From: Chloroflexota bacterium
Lineage (GTDB): Bacteria; Chloroflexota; Dormibacteria; Aeolococcales; Aeolococcaceae
Length of the DNA: 64,000 bases
Direction: 5' to 3'
NCBI GenBank assembly: GCA_005880985.1
Contig: VBIQ01000007.1
Coordinates: 248,001-312,000 of the forward strand
The notes beneath the pieces are model-generated. The model saw only the letters and a program-made list of their open reading frames with translations. It searched no databases and was not told the origin of the DNA. Below are positions 1 to 9,983 of this stretch, one piece after another. Both the position numbers and the translations under genes were made by a program. Every line of letters starts with the position of its first letter. Position 1 is the first letter of the stretch.

Positions 1-524
1 ATCTTCTCCCGCTCGCGCCAGGCGTAGAGGAATGGGGTGGTCGCGCCGAGGTCGAGGGCGTGGGTGCCGAACCAGATCAGGTGGCTGCCGATCCGCGCCA
101 GCTCGGCCATGATCACCCGGATGTACTGTCCGCGCAGCGGCACCTCGATCCCCAGCAGCTTCTCCACCGCCAGCGAGAAGCCGAGGTTGTTGATCGGCGG
201 TGCCAGGTAGTCCATGCGGTCGGTGAAGGGGATGCACTGCTGATAGGTGTGCGACTCGAAGGAGCGCTCGAACCCGGTGTGGAGGAAACCGATGTCGGGG
301 CGCATCTCGCGGACGACCTCGCCGTCGAGATTCACCACCAGCCGCAGCACCCCGTGGGTAGAGGGGTGCATCGGCCCCATGTTGAGCTCCATGGTGTCGT
401 CATCGATCTGGGTGAGCTCGATCGCCTCCAGATGGCTCGGGACACCGAGAGTCTCGCGAGCGCGCGCGTACTCGTCGGGCTCACCGGTCGGCGGCGGGGT
501 GGCGGGTGGCAGCGCCGCCGTCAT
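1..524 (-). CDS. nuoD: NADH-quinone oxidoreductase subunit D (NuoD), N-terminal part, truncated by window edge
   Basis: Reverse-complement translation [69 protein letters not shown]...[34 protein letters not shown]; NuoD-characteristic [13 protein letters not shown]. Start overlaps nuoC stop (ATGA). Confidence 0.95.
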   Translation of the reverse strand, partial: MTAALPPATPPPTGEPDEYARARETLGVPSHLEAIELTQIDDDTMELNMGPMHPSTHGVLRLVVNLDGEVVREMRPDIGFLHTGFERSFESHTYQQCIPFTDRMDYLAPPINNLGFSLAVEKLLGIEVPLRGQYIRVIMAELARIGSHLIWFGTHALDLGATTPFLYAWREREK

Positions 525-1105
525 CGGGTGCTCCCCGGCATCCCCGGCGGACGTTCCTGCGCGGGCAGCGCCCACTCGAGGTTGTGGGTGAAGGCGACCG
601 GCTCGCCGAAGGACACGTAGTCCTTGCGCAGCGGATGCCCGACCCAGTCGTCGGGAAGCAGGAGGCGGCGCAGCTCGTGGTGTCCCTCGAAGATGATCCC
701 GAGGAGGTCGTAGGTCTCCCGCTCCAGCCAGTCCATGCCGGCGAACACGCCCTCCAGGGTGGGCACCGTGGGGTTCTCCTCGGGAGCCTGCACCACCAGG
801 CGGCAGATGTCGTTGTGCTCCAGCGAACGGAGCTGGTACACGACGTCGAAACGGGGCTCCTCCGGCTCGCGGTCGGGCCAGTCGACGGCGGTGACGAACA
901 CCGCCATCTCGTAGCGCCCCTCGGGGTCGTCACGGAGCAGGGTGCAGGCGTCGACCAGGCGCTCGGCACGGAGGTAGACGGTCTCCTCGCCGAATGCTTC
1001 GTCGCGGCGGAGCACGGCGTCGGGCATCTTGGCGGCGAGCAGCTGCGCTGCCCGAGCCCCGGCCACCGGCCGCGCCGCCGCGTTCGGGGTGGTGCCGGTG
1101 CTCAA
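521..1105 (-). CDS. nuoC: NADH-quinone oxidoreductase subunit C
   Basis: Contains [23 protein letters not shown]...[36 protein letters not shown]; position between nuoB and nuoD. Confidence 0.95.
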   Translation of the reverse strand: MSTGTTPNAAARPVAGARAAQLLAAKMPDAVLRRDEAFGEETVYLRAERLVDACTLLRDDPEGRYEMAVFVTAVDWPDREPEEPRFDVVYQLRSLEHNDICRLVVQAPEENPTVPTLEGVFAGMDWLERETYDLLGIIFEGHHELRRLLLPDDWVGHPLRKDYVSFGEPVAFTHNLEWALPAQERPPGMPGSTR

Positions 1106-1111
1106 GGCTGC

Positions 1112-1687
1112 CTACCCGCGCAGTGACGCCGGCTCGGCGACGATCTTCTGCTGCAGCTTCAGCACCGCGTCCAGCACCGCCTCGGGACGCGGCGGGCAGC
1201 CGGGGATGTACACGTCGACCGGCACCACCTTGTCGACCCCCTGCACGATCGCGTAGTTGTTGAACATCCCACCACAGGAGGCGCAGGCGCCCATGCTGAT
1301 CACCCACTTGGGCTCGGGCATCTGGTCGTAGATCTGTCGCAACACCGGCGCCATCTTCTGGGAGACACGGCCGGCGACGATCATCAGGTCGGCCTGCCGC
1401 GGCGAGGCCCGGAACACCTCGGCGCCGAAGCGCGCCATGTCGAAGCGGCTGGCGCCGGTGCCCATCATCTCGATGGCGCAGCAGGCGAGCCCGAAGTTGG
1501 CCGGCCAGATGGAGCTGGCGCGGCCCCACGAGATCACCTTGCCGAGGGTGGTGGTGATCACCCCGCTGCGGATGGCGGTACGCTCGCGCGCTCCGGTCCG
1601 GGGAAGCGGGATCGCTCCTGCGTCGCCCTGGGCGCGCAGCAGCGTGGAGCCGTTCAGAACTCCCACCGCAACGCACCCTTGGCCCAC
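1112..1687 (-). CDS. nuoB: NADH-quinone oxidoreductase subunit B (true start possibly downstream of ORF start)
   Basis: [95 protein letters not shown]; Fe-S cysteines present. Confidence 0.95.
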   Translation of the reverse strand: MGQGCVAVGVLNGSTLLRAQGDAGAIPLPRTGARERTAIRSGVITTTLGKVISWGRASSIWPANFGLACCAIEMMGTGASRFDMARFGAEVFRASPRQADLMIVAGRVSQKMAPVLRQIYDQMPEPKWVISMGACASCGGMFNNYAIVQGVDKVVPVDVYIPGCPPRPEAVLDAVLKLQQKIVAEPASLRG

Positions 1688-2013
1688 ACATAGATGAGCG
1701 CGATGAACAGGGTGGCGATGAAGATGCCCATCTCCACCAGCCCGAAGATCTTGAGATCACGGACGATGGTAGCCCAGGGGAAGAGGAAGATCGATTCGAC
1801 GTCGAAGATGATGAAGAGCATCGCCGTCACATAGAAGCTGACCGAGAAGCGACGCCGCGCCGACTCCAGCGGCACGATGCCGGACTCGTAGGGGAGCTCT
1901 TTCTCCGGCGTCGGCTTGCGCGGTCCCACCGCGGCGCTGAGCGCCTGGACCCCGACCCCGAAGGCCACGCAGATCCCCAGGAAGACGAGAATCGGAGCGT
2001 AGTCCGAGAGCAT
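1654..2013 (-). CDS. nuoA: NADH-quinone oxidoreductase subunit A
   Basis: Three-TM protein with [41 protein letters not shown]; upstream of nuoB. Confidence 0.95.
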   Translation of the reverse strand: MLSDYAPILVFLGICVAFGVGVQALSAAVGPRKPTPEKELPYESGIVPLESARRRFSVSFYVTAMLFIIFDVESIFLFPWATIVRDLKIFGLVEMGIFIATLFIALIYVWAKGALRWEF

Positions 2014-2078
2014 GTGCGGGTCATCGTAGCAAAGGCCTCTCGCGGCAGGACCCGGTTCGGAGTTGCGACGATTGCGGC

Positions 2079-2861
2079 ATGCGATCAGCTCTGTCGCCCT
2101 CGGTTCCCGCGCTGGTCACCGGTGCCTCGAGCGGGATCGGCGAGGCGATGGCGCGCGCGCTCGCCGGTCGCGGCCACCACGTGGTCGCGGTGGCGCGCCG
2201 GCGCGACCGGCTCCAGGCTCTCGCCGCGGAGATGGCGCCCTCCGGCGGCCTGATCGAGCCGATGGTCGCCGACCTCGGCACCGAGGCGGGGATGTCGGCG
2301 GTGGCCGAGCGGCTGCAGGACGGCCGGGCCTGGGTGCTGGTCAACAACGCCGGGTTCGGCAGCCGCGGTCGCTTCACCGAGCTCGACGCGACGCGCGAGG
2401 TCGACGAGGTCCTGCTCAACGTGGTGGCGCTGCACCGGCTGACCGCGGCCGCGCTGCCCGGCTGCGTCGCCCACGGCACCGGCGGCGTCCTCAACGTCGC
2501 CAGCACCGCCGCCTTCCAGCCGGTGCCCTACATGGCCACCTACGGCGCCACCAAGGCCTTCGTCCTCCACTTCACCGAGGCGCTGGCGGTCGAGCTCGCC
2601 GGCAGTGGGGTGCGGGTCACCGTGCTCTGTCCCGGTGCCACCCGCACCGAGTTCGGGGAGGTCGCCGGCAACGTCCGCCAGATCGAGATGGCGATGCCCA
2701 TGGGTCCCGTCAGGGTGGCCGCCAGCGCCCTGCGCGCCTTCGACCGCAACCAGACCATCTGCATCCCCGGCGCCGCCAACGCCGTCGGCGCCTACAGCGT
2801 GCGCCTCGTGCCTCGCTCGGTGGTCCGCCGGGTGGTCGCCCCCCTCTTCAAACCGCGCTGA
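2079..2861 (+). CDS. SDR family NAD(P)-dependent oxidoreductase
   Basis: ALVTGASSGIGEAMARAL (TGxxxGIG), VNNAGFGSRG, catalytic YGATKAF. Confidence 0.9.
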   Translation: MRSALSPSVPALVTGASSGIGEAMARALAGRGHHVVAVARRRDRLQALAAEMAPSGGLIEPMVADLGTEAGMSAVAERLQDGRAWVLVNNAGFGSRGRFTELDATREVDEVLLNVVALHRLTAAALPGCVAHGTGGVLNVASTAAFQPVPYMATYGATKAFVLHFTEALAVELAGSGVRVTVLCPGATRTEFGEVAGNVRQIEMAMPMGPVRVAASALRAFDRNQTICIPGAANAVGAYSVRLVPRSVVRRVVAPLFKPR

Positions 2862-2897
2862 CCGCGGCGCGGCTCCGCCGCGATCCGCGCCCCGCCC

Positions 2898-4451
2898 TCA
2901 GGCGTACGCGTACCCCTCCGGCAGTGGCCGCAGCGCGGGGGGACCGACGTAGAGCGCCGACGGGCGGATCAGCCGGTTGCTGGCGGCCTGCTCGGCGATG
3001 GCCGCCGTCCAGCCCACCGTCCGGCTGCAGGCGAAGGTCGGGGTGAACATGTCGCGGGGCACTCCCACGGTGTTCATCACCACCCCGGCGTAGAACTCGA
3101 CGTTGGTGTACAGCCGCCGCCCGGGCTTGAGCTCGTTGAGCACCCGCAACGCCGTGGCCTCGACGAACTGGGCGAACTCCGCCTGCTCGCCGCCGATCTC
3201 GGCGGCCACCTCACGCAGCAGCGTCGAGCGCGGGTCGTCGGTCTTGTAGACGCGGTGGCCGAAGCCCATCAGCCGGTGGCCGGCGCCGATCTCGTCGCGC
3301 AGGTACTCCTCGGCGTGGTCGGGGGTGCCGATGGCGTCGAGCATCGCCAGAGCGCGTGAGGGCGCGCCGCCGTGGAGCGGACCCGCGAGAGCGCCGATGG
3401 CGCCGGTCAGCGCCGAGCCGATGTCGGATCCGGTCGAGGTGATCACCCGGGCGGTGAAAGTCGAGGAGTTGAAGCCATGGTCCATGGTCAGGACCAGGTA
3501 CTTCTCGAGAGCTCGGGCCGCCGTCTCGGCCGGCCGAGTTCCGGTCAGCATCTGCAGATACGCGGCGGCGTAGCCGAGGTCGGGGTCGGGATCCACCGCG
3601 GGCAGACCCTGCTGGTAGCGATGCAGCCGCATCAGCAGCACCGGGGTCAGCGACGCCAGTCGCAGGGCCTCCGCGCGCACCTGCACGGCGGAGATGTCGA
3701 GGGTCGGCTCGACCTGGAGGGCCGCGCCAGTCAGCGACACCGCGGTGCGAAGCGCGCCCAGGGGGCTGTATCCGGGCAGGGTGGCGAGGCTGTGGAGCAG
3801 CGGATCGACGCCGCCGGGGAGGCTGCGAGCCGCCACCGTCCGCCCGCGGAAGTCCCGCAGCTGCGCGGAGTCGGGCAGCTCACCCTCGACCAGCAGGTGC
3901 CACACCTGTTCGAAGCTGCACCGCCGGGCGAGCTCGCAGGCGTCGTAGCCGCGGTAGTGAAAGAAGCCCTCCTCGCCGCGCACGTCGCCCACGGCCGTCT
4001 CCGCCACCGCGACCCCCTCCAGTCCGCGGGGCGCGAGTGCGGGCGCCGAGCCGGCCGGTTTGACCTCCTCGATGTGGGCGACCCGCACCACGTGCCGGAT
4101 CGAGAGGATCCCGGCGACGTGACCGTTCTCCAGCACCGGCAGGTGGCGGAACTGCCGGGTGCGAAAGATCTCCAACGCCTGCGCCACCGAGTCGTCGGCG
4201 GCGACGGTGACCGGGTGGGCGGTCATCACCTCCGACACCCTGGTGCTGGCAGGGTCGACGCCCTGCCCCAGCGACCGGAGGATGTCGCGCTCGCTGACGA
4301 TGCCGCGAACCCCGCCGTCGCTGTCGAGGACGGCGGCCGCCCCCACCTTGTGTTCGTCGAGCGCGTGGGCGGCCTCGGACAGGGTGAGATCGGCGCCCAC
4401 CGTGACCGGGGGCTTGTGCATCACGTCGCGGACCCGGAGCGCTTCGGTCAC
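2898..4451 (-). CDS. Citrate synthase-family enzyme with N-terminal tandem CBS domains (GTG start)
   Basis: N-term VRDVMHKPPVTVGADLTLSEAAHALDEHKVGAAAVLD...GIVSERDIL and VSEVMTAHPVTVAADDSV...RHLPVLE (two CBS motifs), then citrate synthase motifs DHGFNSSTFTARVITSTGSDIGSALTGAIGALAGPLHGGAPSRAL and GFGHRVYKTDDPRS. Confidence 0.9.
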   Translation of the reverse strand: MTEALRVRDVMHKPPVTVGADLTLSEAAHALDEHKVGAAAVLDSDGGVRGIVSERDILRSLGQGVDPASTRVSEVMTAHPVTVAADDSVAQALEIFRTRQFRHLPVLENGHVAGILSIRHVVRVAHIEEVKPAGSAPALAPRGLEGVAVAETAVGDVRGEEGFFHYRGYDACELARRCSFEQVWHLLVEGELPDSAQLRDFRGRTVAARSLPGGVDPLLHSLATLPGYSPLGALRTAVSLTGAALQVEPTLDISAVQVRAEALRLASLTPVLLMRLHRYQQGLPAVDPDPDLGYAAAYLQMLTGTRPAETAARALEKYLVLTMDHGFNSSTFTARVITSTGSDIGSALTGAIGALAGPLHGGAPSRALAMLDAIGTPDHAEEYLRDEIGAGHRLMGFGHRVYKTDDPRSTLLREVAAEIGGEQAEFAQFVEATALRVLNELKPGRRLYTNVEFYAGVVMNTVGVPRDMFTPTFACSRTVGWTAAIAEQAASNRLIRPSALYVGPPALRPLPEGYAYA

Positions 4452-4634
4452 GACGAGAGCTTAGTCCGGTTCCGCCGGCCCGAGCGCAGCAGATCGGGAT
4501 GCCAGACGAGGTGAGCCGAAGGCGGCGACGAGCAGCGCAGGGAGCGCACCTGAATGGTGCGTGACCGAAGCAGCCACAAGCCAACGCACGGATCGCCCGG
4601 CTGGCGCCCGAGATGCGGGCGAGCGCGGCAGAGG

Positions 4635-5675
4635 CTAGGGGACCGAGTATCCGACTCCTCGCGGTACCAGGATGATCCACACCAGGCCCGGGGCGATCGG
4701 CGCGGGCGCGCCACCGGGAAGGGTGAACTGCGGCGGACCCGACGAACCCTGGGTGTAGCTCACGTCGTACCCGAGACCGCCGGTGAGGATCTGCGCGTTG
4801 CCGGTGCCGGCAAGGGTATGACGGGTGCCGATGGCGCCGGTGACGTCGTGCACCTCCGGTGCGGGAGAGACGTCGACCTGCATCACGATCACCGTGGGCG
4901 CGACCACGGGTTGGTTGCTGTTGGCGTCGATCAGCGGACCGGAGACATCGCTGCGGGTGTACCCGTTCAGCTCCGGGTGCCAGGTGTACGACGGCTGCTC
5001 GTAGGCCGAGATGGGCACGGTGAAGCTGCCGATGGGGTGGCCGCCGGGGACGGTGGCGGGGTCGACCCGCGGCCAGAGCTGGTACCCGACGGGCGGCAGC
5101 GCGAGTCGGTCGAGGAGGTGGCCGATGTGGGGCCCGTCGGTGTACAGGTTGTGGGGCGCGGCGCGAAAGCCGACGCGGAAGCTGTCGCCCGCGGCGGCGG
5201 TCTCGCCGAGGTGAGGGACGTTGGCCCCGTTGAGCTGGCCCTCGACGTACTGGCCGGCTCCCGAGTAGAGGAGCGCCGCACCGTAGATCTGGACGAGCTG
5301 CACGGTGGCGATGCGCGCGCTCCGCACCGGTCCGACCGATCCCGGCGGCACGTGGTAGAAGAACGCGCTCATCCGGGTGATGCCACCCTCGGTGACGTAC
5401 TCGTAGATCAGGTCGGCCGTGGGGAGCCCCGACTGGGGCCGCGACATCGGTGAGTTCTCGATCTGGACGATCAGGGGAACCGGGGATTGGGGTGGTGGCG
5501 GCGGTGGTGGTGGCGTCGGAGCCGGCGTCGGCGCCGGCGTGGGGGTGGCGACCGGGGTGGGCTTCGGGGTCTTGCGGACCGCTACCTGGGACGCCGATCC
5601 GCACCCGACCGCGGCGAGAGCGCCGACGGCGAGGGCGGCGACGAGGCGGGTCGGTCGGCGCTGGGGGATGGGCAA
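4635..5675 (-). CDS. DUF3048 (YerB-like) domain lipoprotein with Pro/Thr-rich linker
   Basis: Signal/lipobox-like LAVGALAAVGCGSA, TPTPAPTPAPTPPPPPPPP linker, then VQIENSPMSRPQSGLPTADLIYEYVTEGGITRMSAFF...VGPVRSAR. Confidence 0.8.
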   Translation of the reverse strand: MPIPQRRPTRLVAALAVGALAAVGCGSASQVAVRKTPKPTPVATPTPAPTPAPTPPPPPPPPQSPVPLIVQIENSPMSRPQSGLPTADLIYEYVTEGGITRMSAFFYHVPPGSVGPVRSARIATVQLVQIYGAALLYSGAGQYVEGQLNGANVPHLGETAAAGDSFRVGFRAAPHNLYTDGPHIGHLLDRLALPPVGYQLWPRVDPATVPGGHPIGSFTVPISAYEQPSYTWHPELNGYTRSDVSGPLIDANSNQPVVAPTVIVMQVDVSPAPEVHDVTGAIGTRHTLAGTGNAQILTGGLGYDVSYTQGSSGPPQFTLPGGAPAPIAPGLVWIILVPRGVGYSVP

Positions 5676-5762
5676 CCTGGGCTCCTGGATGGCGGCGTGG
5701 CAGGACGGAGAGAGGGTCTGCCGGGCGTCGGGATCATGCCACGACCGGCCCGGTTGTGCCCG

Positions 5763-6920
5763 TCAGGCCACCGCCCGCGTGCGGCGTCTCCCCGGAGCCG
5801 GCGAGGTCCTCCCTCGGCCTCGTCCCGGCCGCGGCTCTGCCCCGCGCTCCCACGCCTGCATCGCCGTTCGCGCCGCCTCGCGCCCGCTGCGCATGAAGCC
5901 GGGCCAGTCCTTGTGGTCGAGGAACTGCTGGTAGAAGCCCGCCCCTCGCACCGCCTCGTAGGGCACCGGGTTGGTCATCAGCACCTCGGTGGACGCTCGC
6001 AGCCGGGCCAGGTTCTCGCGGGCCAGCTCGATTTGCTGGGCGGTGCGGATCTGGCTGGCGATGTGGAGGATGCTGGCCGCGCGTGTCTTCCATCCGGTCG
6101 CATCCTCGCCCGCGAAATCGGGCGGATAGAACCCGTTGACGGCGAGGACGACGTCCGGACGCTCCTCCAGTTCCAGCAGCGGCCGCACCGGGAAGATGTC
6201 GACGATGCCGCCGTCGCACCAGTAGTTGCCGTCCAGCGGCACCGGATCGATGAAGAGCGGGATGGCGATCGCGGTGCGCACCGCCCTGGCCACCGGAAGG
6301 TCGGGGTGGGTGCTGGGCCCGAGGTACTCGATGCGGTTGGCCTCGATGTTCCACACCGGCGCGTAGCAGGGGATGGAGAGATCGCCGAGGCACATGTCAC
6401 CGAGCAGGCGGCGGTAGGTCGACTCGAGTCGCTCACCGCGGATGATCCCGGCGAAGCCGCGCGCGCCGGTGGTCAGGGTGGCCAGGCCCGACCAGTTGAT
6501 GTCGACGAAGTCGGCGGAGCTCATCGAGAGGGTGAATTCGGCCACCTCCTCGGCCGGGATGCCGGCCGCCAGCGGAAAGCCGAAGAGGGCCGATCCCGAG
6601 CACACCGAGATCACCGACGGGGTGGTGCCCGCCTCCTCGAAGGCGCGGAGACAACCGACCACCGAGGCCAGGGCGCCACTTCCCCCGGTCGCGACCAGGC
6701 CCACTCGGCGCTCGCGCAGACGCGGCAGCCGCAGGGCTCGCGGCGGCGGGAATGGCCGGGTCTCGACCGAGGTGTCCTCGAAGGGAAGGGTCACCAGGGC
6801 GCGCCGGATGGTGTTGACGAAGCCGACGTCCTCGTAGACCTGGGTCCCCAGCTCGCGGGCCAGGGTCACGGCGTTGAAGTACTGCCGCAGCCGGAAGACG
6901 TCGAGAACGGTCCCGAGCAT
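5763..6920 (-). CDS. Patatin-like phospholipase family protein
   Basis: GLVATGGSGALASVVGCLRAFEEAG, SVCSGSALFGFPLAAG, and YWCDGGIVDIFPV (DG[G/A] dyad). Confidence 0.75.
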   Translation of the reverse strand: MLGTVLDVFRLRQYFNAVTLARELGTQVYEDVGFVNTIRRALVTLPFEDTSVETRPFPPPRALRLPRLRERRVGLVATGGSGALASVVGCLRAFEEAGTTPSVISVCSGSALFGFPLAAGIPAEEVAEFTLSMSSADFVDINWSGLATLTTGARGFAGIIRGERLESTYRRLLGDMCLGDLSIPCYAPVWNIEANRIEYLGPSTHPDLPVARAVRTAIAIPLFIDPVPLDGNYWCDGGIVDIFPVRPLLELEERPDVVLAVNGFYPPDFAGEDATGWKTRAASILHIASQIRTAQQIELARENLARLRASTEVLMTNPVPYEAVRGAGFYQQFLDHKDWPGFMRSGREAARTAMQAWERGAEPRPGRGRGRTSPAPGRRRTRAVA

Positions 6921-7050
6921 GGCCGGATTATGGTTGGCGCCGCCCCCAGGCCGCCCTGCGCCATCGGGAGAACCGATCATCGCCACCACCGCCGTGGCCG
7001 CGCCCGGGCGCCGGCCCCCCAGCCGCCCGGCCCGCCGTCGGGCCGCCCCG

Positions 7051-7932
7051 ATGTCGGTCAGGGGCACCGGTGTCGCCCTCCGCGACCGGGCCGCCGAGAT
7101 CGGCGGCACCAGCCTGCACTGGGTCGAGGCGGGGAGAGGCCCGACGCTGCTGCTGCTGCACGGCCTCGGTGACACCGCCGACACCTGGCGCCGCGTCCTC
7201 CCCGAGCTGGCCCGCCACCACCGCGTGGTCGCGGTCGACCTCCCCGGCTGCGGAACATCGGGTCCGGTCACCGGTCACCCGGTGCTTCCCTGGCTCCTCG
7301 ACGTCCTCTCCGAGCTGCTCGACGGCGTCGCTCCCGGACGCAAGGTGTCGGTGATCGGCAACTCCGTGGGCGGATCCCTGGCCCTGCGCCTGGCGCTCCA
7401 TCATCCGCGGCGCACCGAGCGGGTCGTCCTGGTGGACCCCGCCGGCGCCGGACGCGACGTCCCGGTCTGGTGGAAGGCGGTGAAGTTCCAGCGTGCGGTG
7501 CGCCTGGTGCTCGGCCCGTTCCTCGCGCTGCTGCCGGAGTCGGTGCTCGAGGAGATCGTCGCCCAGTGCTACATGCGCATGGCCTTCCACCGACCCGATC
7601 GAGTTGATGCCGCTGCCGCCCACAACTACGCGCGCTACCTGCGCACCCACGGCGACATCGACGACTTCCTCGAGCGCGCCGACGAGGTGGTCCACGGATT
7701 GATGAGCGGGCTCGGCCGCGATCCCGGCAGCCTGCGCGTCCCGGTCCTGATCGTGTGGGGAGCCGACGACCGGTTGGCGCCCGTGCGCGACGCCCACGTC
7801 CTGCTGCAACGACTCCCGCGGGCGGAGCTGCGCGTCATCGAGAACTGCGGCCACATGCCCCAGATGGAGCGACCGCGAGAGTTCCTCCAGGCGGTGGAGC
7901 CCTACCTGCTGCAGGCGCGCAGGCGAGGATGA
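7051..7932 (+). CDS. Alpha/beta hydrolase
   Basis: LLLLHGLGDTADTW, nucleophile elbow GNSVGG, VLIVWGADDRLAPV, ENCGHMPQMERP. Confidence 0.9.
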   Translation: MSVRGTGVALRDRAAEIGGTSLHWVEAGRGPTLLLLHGLGDTADTWRRVLPELARHHRVVAVDLPGCGTSGPVTGHPVLPWLLDVLSELLDGVAPGRKVSVIGNSVGGSLALRLALHHPRRTERVVLVDPAGAGRDVPVWWKAVKFQRAVRLVLGPFLALLPESVLEEIVAQCYMRMAFHRPDRVDAAAAHNYARYLRTHGDIDDFLERADEVVHGLMSGLGRDPGSLRVPVLIVWGADDRLAPVRDAHVLLQRLPRAELRVIENCGHMPQMERPREFLQAVEPYLLQARRRG

Positions 7933-8195
7933 ACCCCTGGTTCGAGCGGTTCACCGCCGCCCTGGAAGCAGATCCCGCTCCGCTCCTGGACCGCGAGGAG
8001 GCGCGGCTCCTGCTCGACCTCGCCGGCGCCGCGGCGCGGGGAGCGGGAGCCCGCCAGTTCGCTCCGCTGGCGACCTATCTGGCCGGGCGGGTCGCCGCCG
8101 ATGCCGCCTACGCCGACCGGCTCCAGGTGATCCGGGCCGCCATCGAGGCGGCCGCTGCCGCCGGCCCCGCCGAGGAGCCGCTGGGCATCGACTGA
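7929..8195 (+). CDS. Small DUF6457-like protein
   Basis: Overlaps the upstream stop (ATGA); MNPWFERFTAALEA...LLDLAGAAARGAGARQFAPLATYLAGRVAAD resembles the DUF6457 family by eye. Confidence 0.55.
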   Translation: MNPWFERFTAALEADPAPLLDREEARLLLDLAGAAARGAGARQFAPLATYLAGRVAADAAYADRLQVIRAAIEAAAAAGPAEEPLGID

Positions 8196-8202
8196 CCTCA
8201 CC

Positions 8203-8235
8203 AGCCGGCCGCCTCGAGCGCCGCGCCGGCCGGCT
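8203..8235. terminator. Hairpin between convergent genes (candidate bidirectional terminator)
   Basis: AGCCGGCC (8203-8210) and GGCCGGCT (8228-8235) form a perfect 8-bp stem in the 8195/8247 gap; no clear U-tract. Confidence 0.4.
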
Positions 8236-8246
8236 CCGAGAGCGGC

Positions 8247-9983
8247 TCAGAGCGTCTCCCAGATCGACACCGACTCCGGGGGGAGTTCGACGCCGGCGCC
8301 CGCCAGATCGGGTGCTGCCTCGGAGCAGAGCAGCAGCCGGCGCCGGGCGGTCGCGGGCAGCGGCGCGCGGACCCGGCGCGCGCCGAGATTGCAGGCGACG
8401 GTGATCCGCCCCCGATCCATCTGCAGGCACCGATGCTCCTCGTCGACTCGGATCCGGACCCGGTCGAGGCGTCCGTCGCAGAGCTCGGGCCGGCTCCGCC
8501 GCAGCCGGAGCAGCTCCCGGTACCACCGCAGCAGCGAGGCGTGCGGCTCGCGCGCCGGCTCCGACCAGTCCAGGCGCGAGCGGACGAAGGTGGCCTCATC
8601 CTGGGGATCCGGCACCGCCTCGGCGGGCGAGCCGAAGGCGGCGAGCTCGCGGCGGCGGCCGTCGGTCACCGCCCGTCCCAGCTCGGGGTCGGTGTGGTCG
8701 CTGAAGTAGGGGAAGGGCGTCAGGGCCCCCCACTCCTCCCCGGCGAAGAGCAGCGGCACGAAGGGCGCGCTGAGCACCAGGGCGGCGCCGGCGCGCAGCA
8801 GTCCCGGGCCGAGCAGCGCCGCGATGCGTTCCCCCGCGGCACGGTTGCCCACCAGGTCGTGGTTCTGCAGGAAGCCGAGGAAGCGGCTGCCGGGAATCCC
8901 GCTGGGACGGCGGCCGTGCCGTCGGCGGCGGAACCGCGAGTAGCGGCCGTCATTGACGAAAACCTGACGGAGCGCGGTGGCGACGTCGTCGAGGCGGCCG
9001 AAGTCGGCGTAGTACCCGTGGCGCTCGCCGGTCAGCGCCGCGTGCACGGCGTGATGGAGGTCGTCGCTCCACTGGGCGTCGAGGCCGTATCCACCCGCCT
9101 GGCGGTCACCAACCAGGCGGGGGTCGTTGAGGTCGCTCTCGGCGATCACCCACAGGGTCCGGCCCAGCTGCGCCTGCAGGGTGCCGACCGCCTCGGCGAT
9201 CTCCTCGAGGATGTGGGTCGCCGAGGTGTCGACGATGGCCTGGACGGCGTCGAGACGCAGCCCGTCGACGTGGTAGTCGCGCAGCCACATCAGCGCGTTG
9301 TCGACCACGAAGCGCCGCACCTCGTCGCTGTCCGCACCGTCGAGGTTGATCGCCGCGCCCCAAGGGGTGCGATAGCGGTCGCTGAAGTAGGGGGCGAAGT
9401 CGGCGAGGTAGTTGCCGTCGGGACCGAGGTGGTTGTAGACGGCATCGATCACCACCGCCAGCCCGTGGGCGTGGCAGGCGTCGACCAGCCGCTTCAGCCC
9501 CTCGGGGCCGCCGTAGCCGTGGTACGCCGCGTAGAGGTCGACGCCGTCGTACCCCCAGCCACGCCGTCCGGGAAACTCGGCCACCGGCATCAGCTCCACC
9601 GCCGTCACCCCCAGGTCGACGAGGTGGTCGAGGTGCTCGACGACGCCGTCGAAGGTGCCAGTGGCGCTGAAGGTGCCGACGTGGAGCTCGTAGATCACCG
9701 CCGCCCCCAGCGGCGCCCCGTGCCATCCCGCATCGCTCCATGGGAAGGCACGGTGGTCCACCACCCGCGAGCGCCCGTGCACGCCCTCCGGCTGCCAGGG
9801 TGAGCGCGGGTCGGGGCGGGCCGGACCGCCGTCGAGGTGGAAGGCGTAGTCGTCCCCGGTCGCCGCCTGCTGGTCGGCGACCGTGAACCAGCCGTCCGGG
9901 TGCGACTCCATCGCCAGGCGCCGGCCGGCCACCTCGACCTCCACCGCTCGCGCCCGGGGCGCCCAGACGGCGAACTCGTTCAT
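8247..9983 (-). CDS. treZ: Malto-oligosyltrehalose trehalohydrolase
   Basis: GH13: YELHVGTFSATGTFDGVVEHLDHLVDLGVTAVELMPVAEFPGRRGWGYDGVDLYAAYHGYGGPEGLKRLVDACHAHGLAVVIDAVYNHLGPDGNYL; DGLRLDAVQAI; next to treY. Confidence 0.93.
   Translation of the reverse strand: MNEFAVWAPRARAVEVEVAGRRLAMESHPDGWFTVADQQAATGDDYAFHLDGGPARPDPRSPWQPEGVHGRSRVVDHRAFPWSDAGWHGAPLGAAVIYELHVGTFSATGTFDGVVEHLDHLVDLGVTAVELMPVAEFPGRRGWGYDGVDLYAAYHGYGGPEGLKRLVDACHAHGLAVVIDAVYNHLGPDGNYLADFAPYFSDRYRTPWGAAINLDGADSDEVRRFVVDNALMWLRDYHVDGLRLDAVQAIVDTSATHILEEIAEAVGTLQAQLGRTLWVIAESDLNDPRLVGDRQAGGYGLDAQWSDDLHHAVHAALTGERHGYYADFGRLDDVATALRQVFVNDGRYSRFRRRRHGRRPSGIPGSRFLGFLQNHDLVGNRAAGERIAALLGPGLLRAGAALVLSAPFVPLLFAGEEWGALTPFPYFSDHTDPELGRAVTDGRRRELAAFGSPAEAVPDPQDEATFVRSRLDWSEPAREPHASLLRWYRELLRLRRSRPELCDGRLDRVRIRVDEEHRCLQMDRGRITVACNLGARRVRAPLPATARRRLLLCSEAAPDLAGAGVELPPESVSIWETL

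Noticed and set aside
5460-5590. GGTGGTGGCGGCGG-rich stretch as a possible microsatellite or repeat
   Set aside because: It is the codons of the TPTPAPTPPPPPPPP linker in the DUF3048 lipoprotein.
5487-7172. 561-aa plus-strand ORF
   Set aside because: Antisense to DUF3048 and patatin genes; Arg/Gly-rich shadow frame.
8433-9803. 456-aa plus-strand ORF
   Set aside because: Antisense to treZ, with low-complexity Gly/Val/Ala/Arg composition.
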